Origin: Gymnogyps californianus
Lineage: Eukaryota > Chordata > Aves > Accipitriformes > Cathartidae
NCBI RefSeq assembly: GCF_018139145.2
Contig: NC_059477.1
Coordinates: forward strand, 29,801,502-29,865,501
DNA length: 64,000 nt
Direction of reading: 5' to 3'
Below are positions 44,555-57,100 of the stretch, in pieces. The notes below the pieces were generated by a model. That model worked only from the letters and a program-made list of their open reading frames with translations. It did no database searches and was not told where the DNA came from. Position 1 is the stretch's first letter. Each line of letters starts with the position of its first letter. The translations under genes and the position numbers were made by a program.

Positions 44555-45180
44555 GTAAAACAAAGGGCTGAAAAAATCCCATTTGGATGTGGATATTTAA
44601 TACGGTTGTTTGGAAAGCTGCTGCGCTGACATTAATTTGGGCAGATAATCAAATAAGTATTAAAACACACAATTATGGAGAGCTAGAATTAGAACAGGAA
44701 AAAGCTCTAAGTTAAGCCAAAAGAAAATGGTTTATAAAGACCATTTGACCATGGCCTTTCAAACACAACTGGAACAAAATGCCAGAGTTGTTACTTCATA
44801 TTCAGGATTATAGATCAGCGGCAGTACCAGTAGTACCTGCTATGTAAATACAGGATGGATGTTGGGTTTGTTCCTCAGAGACCCACTTCAGAGCCTGTGA
44901 ATGTTAACCGGAGCCTTTCTGTTAAGTCGAATAGGCTTTGGATCAGGCTCCATCACCTTCTGATGAGGGAGTCCCACAATTCCTTTAATCGGCAGCTTGC
45001 AGGAGAAGCAGAAGTGAAACATATTGCAAAAGCCAAGCTCCAACAGGAGTTCTGTTCAATTATGTCTTAACATTAAACTGTAGCTAATGTGCTTTTACCA
45101 GATGTCCTGATGAAATACTATTAAGAGCTGGTGCATTGCATTAATTAAAGTGAAATTTCATAATGAATTCTTTTTGCAAG
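44555..45180. promoter_or_regulatory. candidate non-coding regulatory block downstream of MRAS
   Basis: AT-rich, non-repetitive sequence with clustered TAAT and ATTA cores (for example GACATTAATTTGGGC near 44630 and GCATTAATTAAAGTG near 45140). It contains no open frame of note. The inference of enhancer function rests only on motif density. Confidence 0.3.
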
Positions 45181-45494
45181 GCAGCAGGGATGAATCGGTG
45201 ACCTACATAACCTCCCTTCCCTCTGAAATAGCTTTCCGAACTAATGAAATGAATCCCCCTGGTTGTGGCAGGAGAGCAGAGGGAGCCGTGCTTTGCGTCC
45301 CAGCTACACGCTGCGACACGAAAAAATCCGGGCACTCTCTGCAGAGATTATGGCTTGCCTTTCATTGTGTCTAGCAACAAGAGGGAACTTTCAGAGGCAG
45401 GAGGACTCTCCATTAAGGGCACCTTGCGTAACGGGAGGCTTTTGAAAGCTCCATTAAAATTCTTGGACAGTGCCCTCGCAGAGAAGCCGGGGGA

Positions 45495-45615
45495 TAAGCT
45501 GGCTGACCCTCTACCTTATAAACCGGCGCGAACACACAGACAGTTAAATGCACGTTCGTTTGAGCGTAAGAGGCTTTAATGTCATTAAAATATAATCCAC
45601 AATGCACAGCAAACA
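45495..45615 (+). repeat. dispersed direct repeat, copy A
   Basis: This copy matches 46815-46940. Shared anchors in order are GCAGAG(A/G)AGC, CTGACC..CTACC, TATAAACC or CATAAAACC, an identical CAGTTAAATG (45541), TAAGAG(G/A)CTT, CATTA(A/C)AA or similar, and ATAATCCA. Copy A retains CpG where copy B has TpG or CpA (45552-45560), as expected from decay of methylated CpG. Similarity may extend upstream to about 45370. I cannot name the family. Confidence 0.7.
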
Positions 45616-45839
45616 TACACGCAGCTGGCAGGCTCAAACCCATTTTTGCAAGCGCGTTAGGAGAGAAGCAGGAGAATAAGCGTTACATAGCTCGTGTACA
45701 CGGGGAGAGGATGGGAGGAGGGGAGGCTTCTATTCCCAGGCATATGTTTTTAAAAGAGAAAATATGCCTGTGAATTCTGATTATGCCTGTGTTAGTACAT
45801 TTTTATCCATGGTGGTTTGAGATTAAAAGCGATTTGTGA

Positions 45840-48150
45840 TGTTCCTAAGTCTCAGCAGCCTACGTTTCACTAAGCCATTGCAGTGCAATCAAAACAGTGC
45901 CTGTACCAATTGTGCCAGCGAGTCCTAATTGCCTGAAAGATAATGGTGTCATTAAAGTCTCTTGCCCCTGTGAGCCTTGTGCTCCTCGACAGAAAAGATG
46001 CTTTTATTGTTGATTTCAAAGGAGCCCTCAGTCACTGCTAAAGCACATCGTCCATTCAGAGGTACTGGGAGGCTGTGTTCTGTAGCTGCTTTATTTCTCT
46101 GCTTTTCCCTTCTTAGGCAGTGGACAGGGGAGGGCAATGGAGAGAAATGCAGAAAAAAATGTTGACTTTTCATCAAGCAAGCCAAAATATAAATCAGATA
46201 TTATTCAGTTAGACACCATGAGGGGAAGAAGTAGCTGAGACCTTGCACTGGTTAGGCTTCTAGCAACAGAAATGGAGAGTGCTTCTGTGAAAGGAGACAC
46301 ACTCCACAAAAAATGCCAGCTTCACCAATAATTTTCAATTCAGTAATGATTTTGACAGAAAAGCTGTGACTAGCTTCTTTGTTCATACAAAAGGCATGCG
46401 GCTCTGCAATTACGCCTTAATTCATAGCCATCCTTCTTACTGGACAATTTCAATTAAGCAATGACCTCTCCCTAAAACATTCAATTCTGCTACATAATTT
46501 ATTCCTGTCTTCATCTGGTAACATCTTTCTAAAAGGCAGATGGATGCTTATGCGGGTAAATCAATCACTTGTCTGTTTATGGGTGTGAGTTTTTTTAAAC
46601 AGAAGTTTATTTTTATTTACCTGCACTCTGAACCTTGCTAGTTCTTGTGCTTCAAGAATCACCTTTCTGTTCGCTTTGCACAGTGCACTGCTCAGTCAGG
46701 GAGCTCATCTTCACTGGGGTTAGCAATACAAGACCACATAAAAATGACAGTGACATGCAGAGGTAGCCTATTAACAAGTATTTTCTGCTGAGTACAGTAA
46801 GAGGCTTGGTTTGCAGAGGAGCTGTAGTCCATCTGACCTGCTACCCTCATAAAACCATTGCAGTTAAATGTACACTCAGTTATGCTTAAGAGACTTATGG
46901 CAGGCCATTACAACATAATCCAGAGTGCTCACTAAATGCATGCATTACAGAGAAAATGCTCTGCGTTGCTGGTGCAGGGTACTTTCAAGCAGAGCATTTG
47001 TACTTTGCAGCTTGCAAGAGTAAACCGGCTCTCCACAAATCAGCACTCAGATCATTTTTCCTTTCATGTTTTCTTTCTCCTTAACTGCCTTTCATTCTCT
47101 TAGCTGTTGCCTTTACTCCTCCATCACTACCTTTCCATCTTCCCTCCATATTATCCACCATAGCTGGTAGAAGAGCCTTTCTTCATTGCATCACTTTCTG
47201 GAGCATTCTCTGTTGTAGTTTTTGCCACTGACTCTCCATCTGCTTAAGACTTACTGGCATTTAATGTTTTTTCTTTGCTGAAGCCTTTTTGAATGTAGGA
47301 TCTAAAATGTAGTGCTGCTGCTCAGAGCTGTGCCTGTAAGGTGCCACCGGAGCAGGGGCTTCATCTGAACAAAGAGGAGTCTTGGTCAGTTGGATGAGTA
47401 GAGGGACCTTATAGGTGGAGGGGAGGGAGTAATTAGACAAAGAAGAGCTTAACACCGCATGCCTGAAATGTGAGTGGCAGGGAGAGATATTTTAAACCCC
47501 GAAAACAAATTTGGAGACCCGCCTGTGCATATCATGCAGCAGCCTGCAAGGCCGGGGGGTCCTAGCAAGCCAAAGAGCCTCACTGGCGACCACAGTGGAA
47601 GGCCAAGGGCAGCGGCGCGGGCAGCTCTCCCCAGCCTCCCGGACCCCCTCGTGCACACCGGGCCCTGCCAGGGACTTGCTCTGATGCCCGAACCCTGCAA
47701 AATGTGAGGTCAGATCTTAATCCAGTGTATTCAAAATAGACACTGGTTTACTTGTTTTTATAAAGGACCAGAGCACAAATGGCAGTAAATCCATGAGCCT
47801 TTTGGCTTAATCCCATTTCAGACACAAAAAAGAAAACCCTGCCTGACAGCCACAAGCTCTCTGGGAAGAGTCGGCTCTTCCTATGTTTCCCTAACTATAA
47901 TTTTACTCAGTCATGTGCTGTCATCCTCCAATCCTCCTCGAGTGTCACTTGAAAAAAAAAATCTGTTGTCAATTATAATGACAATACATTGAAGATGGCT
48001 TACAGCAGAGAATGGCGCTTTATAGCAGCCGGCTGTGACAAATCTGGGTTGGGAGAGAACATTGTGTGTGTCCTAGAGATTATAGCTTTTAAAATAAAAA
48101 CCTCATTCTCATTCCCTGGGGCTTTTTAATGAATTGCCACATGCAACAAT
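45840..48150. promoter_or_regulatory. candidate non-coding regulatory cluster
   Basis: Several blocks have the same look: TAATGGTGTCATTAAAG near 45942, CAATTACGCC and TTCAATTAAGCAATGA near 46410-46465, and TCAATTATAATGACAATAC near 47971. They alternate with ordinary sequence and one direct-repeat copy. No gene is seen, apart from an unconvincing 77-codon frame at 47474-47707. Target gene unknown; MRAS or a gene beyond the window are both possible. Confidence 0.3.
46815..46940 (+). repeat. dispersed direct repeat, copy B
   Basis: This is the second copy of the element at 45495-45615, in the same orientation and about 1.3 kb downstream, with roughly 70% identity by eye and small gaps. The identical CAGTTAAATG anchor is at 46861. 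It could be an old interspersed element with two insertions or a local duplication of a non-coding element. Confidence 0.7.
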
Positions 48151-51100
48151 GCCTTAAAGGAAGCATTGGTGATTACCCATGTGACAGCAGCTCACTCAGT
48201 ATTTACAAAATAAAAGAACAGCCAGCACCCTGAAAACCCTAAACCTACTTGAAGAGCTCTACTGATGCTAAGGATAGCCCCCACTTTAAAGGGAATGAAG
48301 TAGTAGTCACCAAAGGAGCAAAAACTTTCAGATAAGTGGGACATCTTACTGTGGTTAATGTTACTCAGAGGGATGATACACCCACCTCTGAGCCATGTAC
48401 CAGTTGCACCACACACAGACTGATGGCAGTAGGTGCCAGTCAGATCCCAGTATGATTCGGACACCTGGATAAAGGGAGATCATGTTTTACACTGCTGGCA
48501 AGAGCTAGAACAAGGCCAGGAGCAGCGGTCCTGCTGATATGACCCAGAGGGAAGCGGTTCTTGTTGGACCATGAGGATACAGTCCGGTGAGGGTTACGGG
48601 TCTTCTGCCTAGGGCCAGGGATGTCCTGTCCCATCCAGACATCTGCTTAAACGCATAAGCACTATGGCTTTTCCCTCTCAGACAGACATGCTGGTCACAG
48701 CATTTAACTGCATTTGGCTTAGGTGTGCAAGTGGAGAGTCCAAACTAGCATCGCTCCCTCTGCAGTTGCTGGATGAGATGGGCTCCTCGCCCATGTAATA
48801 CAGGCTCTGCTGCAGATCACGCTGCGGGAAAGCCTGCCTCTCTCCAATGAATATACAAGGGCCTCTGGAGACCACAGTCCTAAATTAGACACCTCATTTA
48901 AATGCCTCGGGTTGGGTTGTGCAAATACTCGCCACGGTACCAAGTATTAGTGGAGACCTCCAGCTCCCCTGTCCGTCTTAACCACCCTTCCATGCCCGTG
49001 CACTCACCCTAGACCCTCTGGGGCTCTCCCAGTCCTGTTACAGCCTGTACACACAACCCTGACAACTCTTTTGGATCCAAAAGTATGTTTTAAAGCATCC
49101 CAAACTGGATTGCTCAGAATAGCCTCCGCACATGTGGAAGAAGGCTAATGCATCCCAGTGCATCGGACTTGCTGCGCATGGGACACAGTGTCCCTCTGCA
49201 TTTGCCCAGGATTTCGGGATGCCCAGCAGCCTGGCTGGCAGATATCCAGATATCCACTAGCTCATTGCCCGCGTCGCTGTAGAGCTGGCAGGTCCGCACG
49301 CTTCCTTGACGCCCACCCCACTTTCATCTTCTGTTGCTCCTGGGCTTGGCGGCTTCCAGGCTAAATCTGGGTCAACATCTTTCCATAGGATTTCTGTTCC
49401 CTTCCTGCCGTGGCAGGCAGAAGGGGATGTGCCAGGACAGTACTGAAGGGCCATTGATTGATGAGGAAGGATAGGCAAGGAATGAGGGGGTTTGGTTTAA
49501 CTATGTCGAAGCTGTGCACGAATGCACAGACCCACAGACGGGCATTGCTAACAAATGTCAGTAAAAATCAGAGGCTCATGTAAGAAAATCTCGTTTTCTC
49601 CAAAAATTGCACAGATCCATTTGAATCAGTGGGAGATTCAATGTTTGCTTTTTTAATGTGGCTAATAGCTACTCAGGTTTTCATAATTTTAAGCCATTAT
49701 TCCTAATATAAGTAACAAAGTAAGTTTAAAAACATACTTAGACCAATGCAACTCTGACTGTTGGGAAGCCCACAGAAAAAAATGTCTCAGCCCTATTTCA
49801 GTAAATGTGCAGGAGGATCTGCATGAGTAAAAGCTCTTGTTAGTTCTCTCACGCTTTGCTCTTAGTAATTGGTTGATATTTTGGGGATGGAATAATCTGT
49901 GGAAGTTGCTTTCTGTAGCATGTGCTGCTAACCCTCATTTTTTTTTCTTTCTGAAGATCCTTTTGAAATTAGACACAGCTTCTGGAATCAACCCAGACAC
50001 TGCTTTTCAAGCCAGAAGCATTTGTATAAGCATCATCAATCATGCCACTGGCTCTTATTGCTACTGTATATTCACTTTCTACCTGGTTTGAATTCCTAAT
50101 TGGCCCTGCTGCGCAACCCTGAAGAAAGGGGTAGAAGGGAGGTGGGGGAGAGTATGACTTCCCCAGCTGGGATCGGGAGGGTTTCTTGCAAATTACACTG
50201 ATAAAGTCCGTTTCCTGGAGAAAATAGACAAGAAGCAGTTGGTAGCAGGGTGAGTAAGAGTCGGATGTGATGGGGTATGATGCACGAAAGTATGTACAAC
50301 TGGCTCGATTATCATCAGAGCAGTTGGCCTGGCAGCTGCTTACATAATGTGTTTCAGGCTCATGTGCTGTAACGCAAGCACATGAGAAGTCATTTGGACA
50401 GGAATGGAGCAGATAATTCAAGAGACAAGGCTGTCTTTCTGATTTAAGTACAGGAGAAGCTCTGAAAAATGCAGGTGATTTTCTGTGCCGTCTACAGCAG
50501 GATTTCTCTTTCCCTGCCTAGGAAACCACTGATGCTCTCCCCATCCTCTAGCTCTCATTTATAGCCAACTCTTTGTTACAATAAGGTTCTCTCAAGCTGC
50601 CTAAAGCGATGTTAAGTGGGTGGGAGGACCCCCATGGGCTGGTGACCCAGGGCACAGTGATGGGTCTGGGCTGTGCCAGGGAAAGGGCTGCCCCCTCCGT
50701 GCGGCAATGACGGGTCAGATCCCTGCACAGCCTCAGGTACAGCTAACACAAAGGCAGCTTGGAGCTACCTCTCCATCTCAGGTGCAGAGTAAGCATGAAC
50801 GGGAGCTCTGTTTGCATATAGTACGTTTATTTCATTGCTTTGCATCCCCTACTGTCCCCCACCCTACTCCCATTAAGCACTCACACATGCTGCTGAAAGC
50901 CAGGGCAGCTGTACTCATCTATCAAAGCCTGTCAGCTTGAGAGCATAGGCTCTTCCCATTAATTAAGCAAATGTAATGTGATTAGCTAAGGCTGTAAATA
51001 TTTCTAGGCCCACTTAGAAAGCTGCAAAACACTGAGCATCACAGCCTCTTATTTTTATGCACTTGTGCTGAGATGCTCCTCTGGGGTTGAGATTTTTGTT

Positions 51101-54100
51101 CTTAAATTTCTCTGTGTGAGAGAAAACAGGGAGATGTAATAGAAAGCACTAGGAATGGGTCATATCTTGTAGTCCTTAAATTGCTGTTTGAATTATAGGA
51201 GTCTGAAGAAGAAATTAATTTCTACACTTTTAAAAAACTCTTCTGCATACACCTGGTTTTAAATGAATGTAACAAGAACTGCTGAAAGCTGAAACTTTAG
51301 TAAGAATCTATACCTCACTCATGATTTCTGCTTGCTTTGATGAAAAATATATATTACTTAGCAGTTAAGGATCTAAACTGGGGGGCTTTAGGCTGTCAAG
51401 CTGAAAGCAAATGGAACAGTCCTTGGGAAGTTGCAACAGAGTAAGAAAATTCTTGAAGTCAATTTGAGTGGTATGAACAAGATCTACTTAAGGACTTAAA
51501 CCTAAAGTGGGATGGAAATGCCTAAATCTAATACTGTGATGCTGAAAAACCCCTATTCAGCTTTTGACAGACTTTCAGCATGTGTAAACTCCAAAGGCAC
51601 CTCCCTGTTTAAAGCTCCCCAGATGTTTACAGTCGTTGCGATCTCTGGGTCTCAGAAGTGCTCACATCCCATCCAGGCTGAGCTGCTCAGCACATCACAT
51701 GCATCTACAGCTCTTTGGGATCCAGAAATTTAGCATTCCTTTCCCTAAATCCCTGCAGCAGCTCAGCCTGGTAGGCATGCACTAAGAATACCTCAGACAA
51801 AACGGCTGTGCCTACACAGGCAGCTTAGGCCATTCTCGAGCTCCTAAAAGGACTTCCTAGCAGCTTGCATCCACACATGGTTCGCAGCAAGTTAAGCCCA
51901 GTGCCTGATGTCTCGCCCTCTGTGGGTTCTGTGCCAGCACTTGAGATCAAAGTCTTGGCACATCACATACCTTTATGTGGATGTAAAAAATAGCCAGGAC
52001 TCAAATCATGAGAGTCATTTCCTGAAGCCAAATTAATTTAAATGAACTATTCCACCAAGCCCTGACATCCTCTGTGCAATCTTTTAGATGACCCAAATTC
52101 CCAACTTTGTTTCCAGAAATCTGCTGGGGCTTTTTCTCCTTGAGAGAGGAAGAAGCTATCATCATGGCAGGCAAGGCAAGAGCAGGGATGTATGCCTGGT
52201 AAGTTCCTCTCCAGTAAGGCAAAAAGCTTTAGGGAGCCTGGGATAGGAAAGTGCTCCCTGCAATCCCTATCTTACTGCTTTCACAAGTGTCCTGGGGAAC
52301 ACAGGGAGGAAAATGCTACTTGAAAGCACTTTAAGTCCCTCCCTGAAATGGGACAGCACTGCAGATAGCTGCTGCTCTTGGCAGGCAGAAGGAAAGAGCC
52401 AACAGACAGCACATGGGAGCAGGTTCAGCAGTAGCATCTCACAGCCTGATGCTTTCTGAGGGCTTGGTAATCTGACTGCCCCAACCTCTTCCCAGGGAGC
52501 ACTTCTTACTGCCAAGGTAGAAATGGAAGGGGGAAGACGGCTGATGCTACAATTATCCTCTTATCTAGATGAGCATGTGATTAGATGTGAGGTTTGCCCT
52601 TATGGTAGGTCTGTGGTGCTTGAGACCAAGACTGGGCTCAAGCCCAATCACTGTTGAGACCTGTTTGTACAGGTGGAGCCACAAACACGCCTGGGCCCTT
52701 CTCTTATAACATGCAGTCGCAGCTGCTGGAAGGGCAGCGGCAATGCCACCTTTTGTATAGTTTCCTAGTGCTGGGATCAGCAAGAAGCAGGAAGCCAAGG
52801 GTTAATCCACCCCTTGGCTGAAGGAGTTTCGAAGACCTCTCTCATCAAGACAGTGGCTCACCGCAGGCTTGTATGAGTTTTTGAGTGGAGCAATTCCCCG
52901 TCTCTCCTGGACCAAAAGCAGAGAAAAGGACTATCATCAGACCTATATGGCCAAGGAGCACTTGCAGAATAGGGTGCAACGCTGGAGCTTCATGTTTCGG
53001 GCCTTCACCTGGCTGTTAGTATATTTGAGAGTAAACGGATCTATTGAAACGCTGCAGCATCTCCTAGCAATTGCTGCAGATGTTTCAAACCCACCTAAGG
53101 GGCACAGGTTATCTTTTTTTATGCAGTTAGACCCAAGCCGTCAAAGGTGATTCCAATGACTGTAAGATACCAAAACATTTCCAGGAGCCTATGAGTTACT
53201 AGCTTTCAAGGAAGAACAGGTTATCAGCCTGATTTCTGAGGGCACGTCAGCACTGGAAGAGATGTGGGCAAACCTAAGTGTCATTCTGACAAGCTCTTAG
53301 GTACCCAAGTCTAGTGAAAACCACGGGAGCCTAATGCATGGGGTATTGTAAAACTCTACTAGGTGTCCCTCTGTTTCTCCAGGCAGGATCCTCTGTAGTG
53401 TTTCAATGCCTTTTTAAATCAGTGGTGGTTAGATAGCTGAATGCTTTTAGAAATCTGGCCTCCGTCTTTCTCAGAAATGGGAATTTTTCCCTAGAGTTTA
53501 TGCTATTGAGGTGTAGCCTCTACCAATAATAGTGGAAACCTAAATATTTTACTCAGAAGACCCAAAGAGCCTTTTTCGTACCTCAGTTTGATGCTGGCAT
53601 TCAGTTAACGTTGATGTAATGTCTCCTTTAAAAAGACTGTAATTATATTTACCAACACAGTCACTGAAGAGCCATTTACAAATTGTATATATAGTTGCAA
53701 TTCAGCATATGCTGTGAGTATTTCATTGGGTTAGTCCTAACATCACAAGCTAATAATACTGAAAACAGGGATATGGGTAAATCACAGAGGACACTGCACT
53801 CAGTATATAGCTAACAGTGATTAAGTAGTCTCTGCTTTCAGAAGAAAGATAAGGGCCAAAAAGAATAGGTCCCTCGATAACATCAGGTAATTCCTATATA
53901 TGGTCCTTCATGACACAGGCATAAATCACAATAAAACCCATCTGCAGATCTAAGGGGTGAAATCATAAATCCTGCTTTATAAATGAGACTTGCACATCTG
54001 ATAGTGTACATTGTTCCAGATTTACGGCAGCTGTAAATGATGTACTAAGGTTCACAAACCCATTTGCACTCTCTGGCTGGGAAGAAGGGAGGCAAGATTT

Positions 54101-57100
54101 TTCCAGGGAGGAGAATATATTTCAAGATGTACTCAGAAATGAAAGAGACCGTGTGTGCGAGTGAGAAACTGATGCTTTACGCAGACTTGTCATATCTTGA
54201 CTTTACACTTGAGACTCTCTCCTCTGCCCCAGTTTCCATAAATCCATGGCACTGCATTATGCCTTCCCTTATGCCCAGGTCTGAAGGGGTAAATGCAGCT
54301 GCTGGGGCCGAATGCCCAGCTTTGGCTGGTTGCTGGAGCACACTGGGCTGAAATAAAACCTTTCATGCTGTCCAGGAGTCCGTGCCCTTTCCCAGGCTGC
54401 GGCTTTGCATGCCAGCTTCTCCTGTCAGCGGCAGGCGAAAGCCAAGCGGTCATTTAAGCAAGTGCAGGGCTGGATGCTCCAGCATCTTGCCTGGGTTATG
54501 GCCCATCTTCTGGACCAAGACTGGCCAACTTGGCCGTCTTCTCCTTCTCGTCTGGGCATTGAAGGGTGCATCTCCCCTGGGACAGGCTCACCTTACTCCG
54601 ACCGCAGAACTGCCTCGCGTTTGTAACCCCTGCGCCCCGCTGAAGGCCACTCACCATCGCATTCACAACATGAAGCATCTCCCAGGGGCTGCTCTCACAA
54701 CGGCAGGTTTGGGGTTTTGCCTTACCTGGCTCCTTGCGTTGCTGTAGCTCTCCCATGACTGCATTTGGCAGTGCACGTATTTGTCTTTTCTGTTGCCAGC
54801 CTGAGACAGATTATTTCCCTGGTGCTCTTCTGTGGTTTGACAATGTGGTTACACAGGGTAAAGGCTGACTCTGCACATTTTCACGTATGTGGCATATTCT
54901 TATTTGGACCTGCTGTCCTTCACACCGACTCCTCTGCAGGGGCTAACGAGGAGTAACATATCCATGCTCGCGCTTCCCTCGCGCACACTGCTTAAGCCTT
55001 AGCCTGTTAAACTGAGGCATTATCTAAAATGCATGACAGATTATTTAATTTTGTGTTTATTGTTGGGACTGGGACCTTGGAAACATCCTGCGTTTCTTAA
55101 AACATTTACATTTCACGTTCATTAGGATGTTATCCCAACAGCACTCTTGGACTTTGGCTTCGGAAAGCCAGAGGAAGGTGGCTCTCCCCACGCAGGCTTT
55201 CACTGCAAAAAGTCTTCTCTATTCTTCATTTTTAGCAACTTTACTGTGAACTTCCAGTACACTTTGCAGCTGAGGTTAGCGCAATCCAGCAGCGCTAACT
55301 TCTCTCCCTGTTTCAGTATTACTGCTACACCAAATTTACATTTCTATATAATTGAGTCCAGCAGCTTTGCTTCTTTCAAAGCAGTTGGAGCTCCCAGGCA
55401 TGAGCTCTCTGTGTTTCCAAATGACATCTATGTAAAGTTCAGTACCTCCTAAACAATCAAATATGTTGCTGTGTTTTCCTGTAAAATGCCTCAGGGAATG
55501 AATGTAACCGAAATGTCAGTCTGAGGAAGAAGTGTCTCCCAAAGGATGAATGGAGCATGTAGAAATACGGACTTTGTTTCTCTAGTGGCACCTGCCAGAC
55601 ATCTGATGATGCATATAAAGCTATTTGCTATCTGTCAGCTCCCCAGAAATCTTTCTTTTGAAGCTAGTAAAGACTCCTTTCTTTTATTACAGATTTCTTT
55701 ATTTTTTTCAGGTATACATAAATATAGCATTCCAGCTTTTTAACATAGCTCTTTAAGACGACTGCATCCGTGCAGTCCCTCTGCCTGTTCCTCTGTCTGC
55801 CCATGGTAATCTGAATTTCTTGGCCATATAAACACATTAGGCAGATGGATGGAGGCCTCCAAGAGAAAAAGTTTTCATAAGCTCAATGTAGAAATCCGTG
55901 GCTGGAGAGAAGAGAAAATTATTAATGCCTCTATTGAGGGAAAAGTAAGGGCCATCTCTTCTGCTTGGTGGCAGCTGGTGGCCAGTTAGCCCCGTGTAAC
56001 TTCAGATTAGCCACATCCCATGCTGGCTTTTGACCTGCCAAGAGGCAAAAAAGATGATGGAGGGCAGGGAGGCAGCTGGGAAGTTGGCTTAGAGGCCACA
56101 TCAGGGACTGAAGGGCCCAAACACAGGAGAAAGGAGAGAGAAAAACATGGGTACCTGGGTTCAAAGCCCAAAAGCTAGCAATATCCCAGCTGCTTTTAGG
56201 CAAACTGTTTCTGCGGCCCTGTGCTGTGGCTCCTGGGAGGAATTCCTGAGAGCTACTGGTGCTCCTCAGTCTCCTCTTCCCTGCTGTGGGCACCCGGTTG
56301 GCACCTGAAAACCCTTGTAAAAATGATGGTGGGGGTTTTTTGCATTCAGAAGTTTTATAATATGTTTGTCTCCTTTTCATACTCCCGTATCTCCCTTCAG
56401 TGTTTCCGTAGTGTCCATAGCTTGCCCCTTTGCTTGAGCCAGCTGAAAACTATTAGAATTGTCAAGCAATTCAGAACCAGTTACTGTTAAAAATAAAGCT
56501 GCTTTCTGACTGCCATCTTCATTAGCTTTGCTGGCACTTGCAGCTAACAGGGACAGAACAACATAGGGTCTAAAATAGATGTCTTCCATATTTCCAGAGT
56601 TTAAAATATAGGAGGGCTATTAACTGCTCCTTTGCTCCGCTTAGATGATTATCTCATTTTATTTTATTAGCAAGTACTCCAAATGGCTCGCTCAGGGCCA
56701 GCAGTTGTGGCCAAAGCTTGCCTTACTGCCTGAGCTCTTGCCAGTCGGCCCCCTGCAAGGCGAACTTTTGCCCAACGTAACAACCAGCCTTAGCTTGCTT
56801 GCTGCAGCGTCTCTGCAAGGTCCCAATCTCGGTAATAATCTTAGTGCTTTCAAGACAACATTTCATGGACTAGTTTTGCCCATAGTCCCCCAGCTGGAAT
56901 ACACGGTAAGAGCAGCAGGGCTGGTGCAAACGCTATGCTGAAAGAGGCAGCAAGCGCAGTGGGGTGGCTCTTTGACGAGTAAAGTGTTGCTCATATTTCT
57001 AGTAGGCACTTGTCATGGTTCCTAGGAAGTAAAGGAGGAAGGAGATATGTCCTGTGGATTAGGAAACACGAGGAGCAAGAAGGGGGACTTTGCAACTAGC

